Positions 6,537-11,289 of a stretch of DNA of 11,289 nucleotides are shown one piece after another. Position 1 is the stretch's first letter. Each line of letters opens with the position of its first letter. The stretch is from Pelobacter sp. UBA6093 (GTDB lineage: Bacteria; Desulfobacterota; Desulfuromonadia; Desulfuromonadales; Syntrophotaleaceae). Position numbers and translations under genes: made by a program. The notes below the pieces were generated by a model. That model saw only the letters and a list, made by a program, of their open reading frames with translations. It ran no database searches and was not told the origin of the DNA. The stretch is taken from positions 45,432-56,720 of the forward strand of contig DIWZ01000038.1 in NCBI GenBank assembly GCA_002435955.1, in the 5' to 3' direction.

Positions 6537-6562
6537 GAGATCGCAGTTGTCTGCGGGATCTC
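6537..6562 (+). promoter_or_regulatory. Hairpin over the cyclo-ligase translation start region
   Basis: GAGAT (6537-6541) pairs with ATCTC (6558-6562) and GCAG (6543-6546) pairs with CTGC (6551-6554), with loop TTGT. The stem includes most of the GGAG motif at 6536-6539 and the alternative TTG 6547, and ends five bases before ATG 6568. It could limit ribosome access. Confidence 0.4.
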
Positions 6563-6567
6563 TGCCT

Positions 6568-7155
6568 ATGCCCAAAAAATCGCTTCGCGGGGCCATGTTG
6601 ACCCGCCGCAAACATCTGGCAGCAGAAGTGTGTCTGAGCCATAGCCTCAGGATCCAGCAGAGGGTGGTGATGTTGCCTGCCTTCGAACAGGCCGAGATTG
6701 TTGCTCTTTACAGTCCGATCCTGAACGAAGTATTTACCGAAGAGATTTTTCACGAGGCCCTGCGTCAGGGCAAAACCGTTGCCTACCCGCGGGTGGTCGG
6801 CGAACGACTCGATTTTGTCTCGGTGGCGGCTCCATCCGAACTTTCGCCCGGCGCGTTTGGTGTATTGGAGCCGACCGGGTCCATGCTGCTGCCTCCCAAC
6901 GTCTTGGATCTGGTGCTGGTGCCCGGCGTGGCATTTGATGTTGGGGGCAATCGCCTGGGATACGGCAAAGGCTTCTATGACCGGATCCTTGGTGGAACAG
7001 GGCGACCTGCACTGTCCATAGGTCTTTGTTTTGAAATGCAGGTGGTCAAGCGTTTGCCGGTTGAGGACCACGATGCGTGTTTGGATATATTGATTACCGA
7101 GGAAAGAAATTACTCTTTCACGCCGTCTGGACGGTGTATGCTGGAAAGCACATAA
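6568..7155 (+). CDS. fau: 5-formyltetrahydrofolate cyclo-ligase
   Basis: The enzyme (MTHFS, also called YgfA/Fau) converts 5-formyl-THF to 5,10-methenyl-THF using ATP, recovering an inhibitory folate for one-carbon metabolism. It is cytoplasmic and 195 aa, the family norm. The N-terminus MPKKSLRGAMLTRRKHL carries the basic helix typical of the family. VPGVAFD lies at residues 118-124 and the signature GYGKGFYD, which lines the nucleotide/folate site, at 131-138. I chose ATG 6568 because it gives the familiar start. TTG 6547, with GGAG 7 nt upstream, would add seven residues and is a real alternative. rny begins 19 nt after the stop, so the two are probably cotranscribed. In other proteobacteria the gene is cotranscribed with upstream 6S RNA. 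Confidence 0.93.
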   Translation: MPKKSLRGAMLTRRKHLAAEVCLSHSLRIQQRVVMLPAFEQAEIVALYSPILNEVFTEEIFHEALRQGKTVAYPRVVGERLDFVSVAAPSELSPGAFGVLEPTGSMLLPPNVLDLVLVPGVAFDVGGNRLGYGKGFYDRILGGTGRPALSIGLCFEMQVVKRLPVEDHDACLDILITEERNYSFTPSGRCMLEST

Positions 7156-7174
7156 ATTTTAGGAGGTTCGAACT

Positions 7175-8737
7175 TTGAGCATAGAAATTCAGTGGATAGG
7201 GATGGGCGCGGCCTTTTTGGTTGGTGCCCTCGGGGGTGCGCTGGTGCGTCGCAAGGTTGCTGCAACGCACCTGGCTGAAGCGAAACGAACGGCCGACCAG
7301 ATTTTATCGGAGGCCGCCAAGGAAGCGGATATTCTTCGCAAAGAGGCGGAGATTCAGAAAAAAGACGCGTTGCTGGAGGCAAAGACCGCATGGGAGCAAG
7401 AATCCCGTGAAATGCGCAAGGAGTTGCAGGCTCAGGAAAAGCGGCTCTTGCAACGGGAAGAAAACCTTGATCGCAAGGTTGCGCAGGTTGATGTACGTGA
7501 TGAAGAGATCATTCAGCGTGAAAAGCGCCTTGTCCAGCAGGAAGCCAAGATCCGCACTTGCGAAAAAGAGGCCGAAGAGCTGGTTTGTCAACAGCGTGAA
7601 AAGCTCGAGGAGATTGCCGGGCTCGGGGCCGAAGAGGCTAAAAAGCTGCTTATGGCGCAGGTAGAGAGCGAGGCGCGTCACGAATGTGCCAAATGGGTCA
7701 AGCAGATCGAGGACGAAGCCAAGGAGACTGCGGATAAAAAGGCCCAGGAAATCCTGGCGCTGGCGGTGCAGCGCTATGCAGGGGATTATGTTGCGGAACA
7801 TGCCGTCAGCGTCGTGCCGTTGCCCAACGATGAAATGAAAGGCCGCATTATCGGTCGCGAAGGGCGGAATATTCGTGCCATCGAGGCGGCTACAGGCATC
7901 GATCTGATCATCGACGACACCCCTGAGGCGGTTATTATTTCAGGGTTCAACCCGGTGCGGCGGGAAATCGCTCGTCTGGCTCTGGAGAAACTTATCAGCG
8001 ATGGACGTATCCATCCGGCGCGCATTGAAGAGGCGGTAACCAAAGCCAGCCAGGATGTCGATAATGCTATCCGGGAAGCCGGCGAACAAGCCACGTTTGA
8101 TGTCGGGGTGCATGGCATCCATCCTGAAATTGTTAAACTTATCGGACGTCTGCGTTACCGGACTTCCTACGGTCAGAACGTGCTGCAGCATTCCATCGAG
8201 GTTGCCTTTCTGTGCGGCATCATGGCAGCGGAGCTGGGGATCAATGTCAAACAGGCCAAACGAGCTGGGCTGCTGCACGATATCGGCAAGGCCGTCGATC
8301 ACGAGATAGAAGGGTCGCACGCAGTCATCGGTGCCAATCTCGCGCGCAAATACGGTGAATCTGCCAGTATCGTTCACGCCCTGGCGGCCCATCACGAGGA
8401 CGAGAAGCCTACGACGGTACTTGCGGTGTTGGTGCAAGCGGCTGATGCCCTCTCGGGGGCGCGCCCCGGGGCCCGTCGTGAAATGCTGGAAACCTATGTC
8501 AAGCGCCTGCAGGACCTGGAACGGATCGGAACATCGTTTCCCGGAGTCACCAACTGTTTCGCCATCCAGGCCGGTCGAGAAATCCGTGTCATGGTCGCCA
8601 GTGAAGAAGTGTCGGATGTACAGTCGCACGTCCTTGCCAAACAGATCGCCAAGCAGATCGAAGAAGAGATGGCCTATCCCGGGCAGATCAAGGTCAATGT
8701 CATTCGTGAAACCCGGGCGGTTGAGTTTGCCAAGTAA
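7175..8737 (+). CDS. rny: Ribonuclease Y
   Basis: RNase Y is a membrane-anchored endoribonuclease that starts mRNA decay. The protein is 520 aa, the normal size. Its N-terminal helix (IGMGAAFLVGALGGALV, about residues 8-24) anchors it. A long, highly charged coiled coil covers roughly 30-200. The KH RNA-binding domain contains GRIIGREGRN at 223-232, and the HD phosphohydrolase domain has the metal-binding pair in LLHDIGK (H368, D369), followed by SHAVIG and AAHHEDE. All catalytic features are intact. The start is TTG 7175 with a perfect AGGAGG (7161-7166) eight bases upstream. The position between the cyclo-ligase gene and ymdB suggests an operon. The rny-ymdB order is the same as in Bacillus. 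Confidence 0.97.
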   Translation: MSIEIQWIGMGAAFLVGALGGALVRRKVAATHLAEAKRTADQILSEAAKEADILRKEAEIQKKDALLEAKTAWEQESREMRKELQAQEKRLLQREENLDRKVAQVDVRDEEIIQREKRLVQQEAKIRTCEKEAEELVCQQREKLEEIAGLGAEEAKKLLMAQVESEARHECAKWVKQIEDEAKETADKKAQEILALAVQRYAGDYVAEHAVSVVPLPNDEMKGRIIGREGRNIRAIEAATGIDLIIDDTPEAVIISGFNPVRREIARLALEKLISDGRIHPARIEEAVTKASQDVDNAIREAGEQATFDVGVHGIHPEIVKLIGRLRYRTSYGQNVLQHSIEVAFLCGIMAAELGINVKQAKRAGLLHDIGKAVDHEIEGSHAVIGANLARKYGESASIVHALAAHHEDEKPTTVLAVLVQAADALSGARPGARREMLETYVKRLQDLERIGTSFPGVTNCFAIQAGREIRVMVASEEVSDVQSHVLAKQIAKQIEEEMAYPGQIKVNVIRETRAVEFAK

Positions 8738-8821
8738 GGGCAGAAGTTTAAGTGTTGCTGGCAAGAGATTCTGTGATCAGGTGTCCCCGAAATTGGTTGT
8801 TTAACATGGAGAACTGAGCTT

Positions 8822-9604
8822 TTGAATATTTTATTTATCGGGGATATCATCGGTCGCACCGGGCGCCGAGCGGTTGAGGCTCGACTTCACCATCTGGTGG
8901 ATGCCCAAAATGTCGATCTGGTTATAGCCAACGGTGAAAATTCCGCAGCCGGATTCGGCCTGACGGTCAACATCGCTGCCGAACTGTATGACCTGGGCAT
9001 CGATGTGATCACCTCCGGGAATCATATCTGGGACAAACGGGAAATCTACGATTATCTTGACCGTGAACCGCGTTTGTTGCGGCCAGGCAACTATCCACCG
9101 GGCTTGCCAGGTCGCGGTAGCGGGGTTTATGCTACTGCGGCCGGCTTGAAAGTCGGCGTTCTTAACCTGGAGGGCCGGGTCTTTATGAATAATCTTGATT
9201 GCCCCTTCCGGGCTGCCGATCGAGAGATCGACACCTTGCGTCAGCAGACGCCGATCATCCTGGTCGATTTTCACGCTGAAGCTACCAGCGAAAAGGCAGC
9301 TTTGGGCTTTTATCTTGACGGCAGGGTTTCCGCGGTTATCGGCACCCACACCCATGTGCAGACGTCGGACGAGAGGGTTCTCCCTGGCGGAACGGCCTAT
9401 ATATCCGATGCAGGTTTGACCGGAAGTCGCGATGCCGTTATCGGTATGCGCAAGGACGAGGCCATCGACAAGTTTCTTACCCAGTTGCCTGTTCGTTTCG
9501 AGGTTGCGAAAAAAGATCCGATCCTGTGCGGTGTGCTGGTTGAAGTTGACGAGGTAACCGGCAGGGCGCTAAAGATCCAGCGCATTCTGGAGGAAGTTGG
9601 TTAG
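8822..9604 (+). CDS. ymdB: YmdB-family metallophosphoesterase
   Basis: This 260-aa protein belongs to the YmdB (TIGR00282) metallophosphoesterases, some of which hydrolyse cyclic nucleotides such as 2',3'-cAMP and affect biofilm and RNA metabolism in Bacillus. It shows the di-metal site motifs: GDIIGR (D8), NGEN (E39, N40), SGNHIWD (N67, H68), DFHAEATSEK (H151) and GTHTHVQTSD (H176, H178). It has no signal peptide or membrane helix and is presumably cytoplasmic. The start is TTG 8822, giving the family's MNILFIGDIIGR opening, with GGAG at 8808-8811 ten bases upstream. An 84-nt gap separates it from rny. Substrate specificity cannot be read from the sequence. Confidence 0.93.
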   Translation: MNILFIGDIIGRTGRRAVEARLHHLVDAQNVDLVIANGENSAAGFGLTVNIAAELYDLGIDVITSGNHIWDKREIYDYLDREPRLLRPGNYPPGLPGRGSGVYATAAGLKVGVLNLEGRVFMNNLDCPFRAADREIDTLRQQTPIILVDFHAEATSEKAALGFYLDGRVSAVIGTHTHVQTSDERVLPGGTAYISDAGLTGSRDAVIGMRKDEAIDKFLTQLPVRFEVAKKDPILCGVLVEVDEVTGRALKIQRILEEVG

Positions 9605-9736
9605 TTTTCATCCATAGTTTCCGGATGGACACTAGTTCGCTGGTTGACTGTATGAGGTCGCTGCCAGTGGAAACACGGGGTGGGGATGTCTGGCCAGTTG
9701 CGCGGGTACCATCCAATTTAGTGAAAAGGTGTGAGT

Positions 9737-10963
9737 ATGAAGTTGGTTCAGGAGCAGATGGCAATCATCCGTCGCGGTGCGGTGGAAATTCTGGTTGAAA
9801 GCGAGCTTGAACAAAAACTTATAAAGTCTGTGGAGACCGGCGTTCCTCTTAAAATCAAAGCTGGGTTCGATCCGACTGCGCCCGATTTGCACCTCGGACA
9901 TACGGTGTTGATTCAGAAATTGAAACAGTTTCAGGATCTGGGTCACGATGTTCATTTTCTGATTGGGGATTTTACCGGCATGATCGGTGATCCCACCGGC
10001 AAAAACGAAACCCGCAAGGCGCTGACCCGCGAAGAGGTTCTCAAAAACGCCGAAACCTACAAGGAGCAGGTGTTCAAGATCCTCGATCCGGCTCGCACCA
10101 AGGTGGTGTTTAATAGCAGCTGGATGGGGCAGATGTCTGCTGCTGACCTGATCGGCCTGGCCGGGCGCTACACCGTAGCCCGCATGCTGGAGCGGGATGA
10201 CTTTCATAAACGATTCACCGGCCAGCAGCCTATCGCCATTCATGAGTTTCTCTACCCTCTCGTCCAAGGATACGACTCAGTGGCTTTGCAAGCGGATGTT
10301 GAGCTTGGCGGGACCGACCAGAAATTCAACTTACTGGTTGGGCGGGAGTTGCAGAAACAGGAAGGGCAGGTACCGCAATGTGTTCTCACCATGCCTCTTC
10401 TGGAAGGGCTGGACGGCATCAACAAGATGAGCAAATCCCTCGGCAACTATATCGGCATTACCGAGCCGCCCAAGGAAATCTTCGGTAAGGTGATGAGTAT
10501 CTCCGATGAACTGATGCTGCGTTATTACGAGTTGCTTTCTGATATCGATCTTGTCCAGTTGCGGCGCGTCCGGGACGGAGTGCTCGGTAAGGACGGGGGT
10601 AACCATCCCATGGAAAGCAAAAAAGCCCTGGCACGGGAAATGGTGGCGCGGTTTTATGATCAGGAGACAGCGCGGCAGGCCGAAGAGGATTTCGTTCATC
10701 AGTTCAAGCAAAAAGAAATCCCCGACGATATTCCCGAGGTCGTTATCGACAGCGATCAGCCCACCTGGATATGTCGGTTGCTGACCGAGGCAGGCCTCAC
10801 CGCCTCCAACGGAGAAGCCCGGCGTCTCATCAAGCAGGGTGCGGTCAAGCTCGATGGGGATAAGGTGGAAGATCCCGACAGGGAAATTCTTCCGACCGGG
10901 GAGCTGATTTTGCAGGCTGGTAAGCGTCGTTTTGCCCGAATAAAGTTTTTTGAAAAAAACTGA
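9737..10963 (+). CDS. tyrS: Tyrosyl-tRNA synthetase
   Basis: TyrRS charges tRNA-Tyr with tyrosine and is a class I enzyme. The protein is 408 aa. The Rossmann-fold active site has the HIGH-type motif HLGH at residues 52-55, DFTGMIGDPTG shortly after, ELGGTDQKFN for tyrosine and ATP binding, and KMSKS at 230-234. The KMSKS form and spacing place it with the TyrZ-like, type 2 enzymes rather than the KFGKS E. coli type. A C-terminal S4 RNA-binding domain (ASNGEARRLIKQGAVKLDG) covers about the last 65 residues. I chose ATG 9737 because AAAAGG at 9724-9729 is seven bases upstream. GTG 9731 is in frame but only one base from that site. The last codons overlap the A/T-rich element in front of the rRNA promoter. 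Confidence 0.97.
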   Translation: MKLVQEQMAIIRRGAVEILVESELEQKLIKSVETGVPLKIKAGFDPTAPDLHLGHTVLIQKLKQFQDLGHDVHFLIGDFTGMIGDPTGKNETRKALTREEVLKNAETYKEQVFKILDPARTKVVFNSSWMGQMSAADLIGLAGRYTVARMLERDDFHKRFTGQQPIAIHEFLYPLVQGYDSVALQADVELGGTDQKFNLLVGRELQKQEGQVPQCVLTMPLLEGLDGINKMSKSLGNYIGITEPPKEIFGKVMSISDELMLRYYELLSDIDLVQLRRVRDGVLGKDGGNHPMESKKALAREMVARFYDQETARQAEEDFVHQFKQKEIPDDIPEVVIDSDQPTWICRLLTEAGLTASNGEARRLIKQGAVKLDGDKVEDPDREILPTGELILQAGKRRFARIKFFEKN

Positions 10964-10973
10964 AAATAAAAGG
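10944..10973 (+). promoter_or_regulatory. A/T-rich UP-like element with inverted repeat
   Basis: AGTTTTTT-GA-AAAAAACT (10944-10961) is a perfect inverted repeat of A and T tracts. It is followed by an A-rich stretch up to the -35 box, typical of UP elements that bind the RNA polymerase alpha C-terminal domain at rRNA promoters. It overlaps the last six codons and the stop of tyrS. Confidence 0.55.
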
Positions 10974-11002
10974 TTGACACTAAAACGAACATCTCGTATA
11001 TT
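10974..11002 (+). promoter_or_regulatory. rRNA operon promoter
   Basis: A consensus -35 TTGACA (10974-10979) and near-consensus -10 TATATT (10997-11002) are spaced by 17 bp. Transcription would start near 11009. The GC-rich discriminator (CGCC) immediately after the -10 box is the type associated with stringent (ppGpp) control of rRNA promoters. The promoter begins 11 bp after the tyrS stop. Confidence 0.88.
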
Positions 11003-11047
11003 CGCCTTCCCTTCGGCGAGACGGAAAGCAAGTCGCTGCAGGGAAGC

Positions 11048-11060
11048 TGGTCTTTGAAAA
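11048..11060 (+). promoter_or_regulatory. boxA-like antitermination site in the rRNA leader
   Basis: TGGTCTTTGAAAA resembles the boxA element (E. coli TGCTCTTTAACA) that loads NusB/NusE onto polymerase transcribing rRNA. It lies about 40 nt after the expected start and about 90 nt before the 16S 5' end. The rest of the leader (to 11147) is A-rich. It has one small hairpin near its start (CGCC...GGCG, 11003-11018) and a second, CAGTT-ATATA-AACTG (11139-11153), at the 16S junction. Confidence 0.6.
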
Positions 11061-11147
11061 CTAAATAGCAGATAGAAAAGATGGTTTGCGGGTAACAAGA
11101 CAAACCAAAAGTAAGACAAGAATCAGAATCAAATTATACAGTTATAT

Positions 11148-11289
11148 AAACTGGAGAGTTTGATCCTGGCTCAGAACGAACGCTGGCGGCGTGCTTAACA
11201 CATGCAAGTCGCACGAGAACGCTTCAGCTTGCTGAGGCTAGTAAAGTGGCGCACGGGTGAGTAACGCGTGGGTAACCTACCTCTGAATC
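11148..11289 (+). rRNA. rrs: 16S ribosomal RNA, 5' end (cut by the window edge)
   Basis: The universal 16S start is present: AGAGTTTGATCCTGGCTCAG at 11155-11174, then AACGAACGCTGGCGGCGTGC, CTTAACACATGCAAGTCGCA and GCACGGGTGAGTAACGCGTG. The 5' end at 11148 is set by comparison with E. coli (AAATTGAAGAGTTTG). The V1 loop, GAACGCTTCAGCTTGCTGAGG, and flanking sequence fit Desulfuromonadales relatives. Only about the first 142 nt are in the window. Confidence 0.98.

Larger units (their letters stand above)
6166..6567. other. 402-nt zapA-cyclo-ligase intergenic region
   Basis: This is the only long gene-poor stretch in the window. It contains a perfect short hairpin GGCGC-GTT-GCGCC (6213-6225), a hairpin ATCTC/GAGAT (6231-6246), CGCG-TACTG-CGCG followed by a T-rich tract (6335-6360), a 31-codon frame with a good Shine-Dalgarno (6427-6522), and a hairpin over the downstream ribosome-binding region (6537-6562). 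The same interval carries ssrS in many proteobacteria. No tRNA is visible. Confidence 0.6.

Noticed and set aside
6361..7071. 236-codon minus-strand frame opposite the cyclo-ligase gene
   Set aside because: The + strand carries an intact 5-formyl-THF cyclo-ligase with signature motifs. The antisense frame has no support.
7940..8764. 274-codon minus-strand open frame opposite rny
   Set aside because: It is a shadow of the well-supported RNase Y KH/HD region, with no family features of its own.
9605..9736. T-box, riboswitch or terminator-antiterminator leader ahead of tyrS
   Set aside because: The 132-nt gap has a small CATCC/GGATG hairpin and a TTGACT without a good -10. I found no T-box core sequence and no terminator hairpin with a T run.
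10331..11119. 262-codon minus-strand open frame across tyrS and the rRNA promoter
   Set aside because: It runs through tyrS, a clear promoter and the rRNA leader, and the product resembles no protein family.

Overview
The window reads as a conserved housekeeping stretch of a bacterial chromosome, very likely from a Desulfuromonadales bacterium (Pelobacter/Syntrophotalea/Desulfuromonas type). Support comes from the 16S rRNA 5' end at the right edge, the gene content (RNase Y plus YmdB in what looks like a Gram-negative, a roadblock-domain protein beside ftsY, and ZapA followed by 5-formyl-THF cyclo-ligase), and the moderate GC content. The genus is inferred from memory of these families, not from a search. 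All recognised genes are on the + strand.

Layout. Positions 3-137 are the tail of an unidentified gene. smc (190-3720) follows, then a 151-bp dispersed repeat (3722-3872), a small roadblock/LC7-domain gene (3889-4248), a second copy of the repeat (4284-4434) and ftsY (4455-5615). A sigma70-type promoter (5620-5649) then precedes a short coiled-coil ZapB-like gene and zapA, which overlap by 4 nt. The 402-nt gap between zapA and the 5-formyl-THF cyclo-ligase gene sits where ssrS (6S RNA) is found in many proteobacteria. It has several hairpins, but I could not place a 6S RNA with certainty. The cyclo-ligase gene, rny, ymdB and tyrS follow. An A/T-rich UP-like element and a strong TTGACA-N17-TATATT promoter begin right at the tyrS 3' end, followed by a leader with a boxA-like site and the first 142 nt of 16S rRNA.

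Functional themes. The left half concerns chromosome segregation (Smc), membrane targeting (FtsY) and division (ZapA and a ZapB-like protein). The right half concerns folate one-carbon metabolism, RNA decay (RNase Y, YmdB), tRNA charging and ribosome synthesis. No phage, transposase, CRISPR, toxin-antitoxin or defence genes are visible.

The most unusual material is non-coding. Two 151-bp copies of a hairpin-forming repeat (about 82% identical by hand alignment) bracket the roadblock gene exactly in its two intergenic gaps, and each carries three related arms that could form alternative hairpins. Also worth attention are an FtsY with a predicted N-terminal membrane anchor followed by a tandem Glu-Pro repeat, and a hairpin over the cyclo-ligase translation start. 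I see no convincing undescribed multi-gene system.
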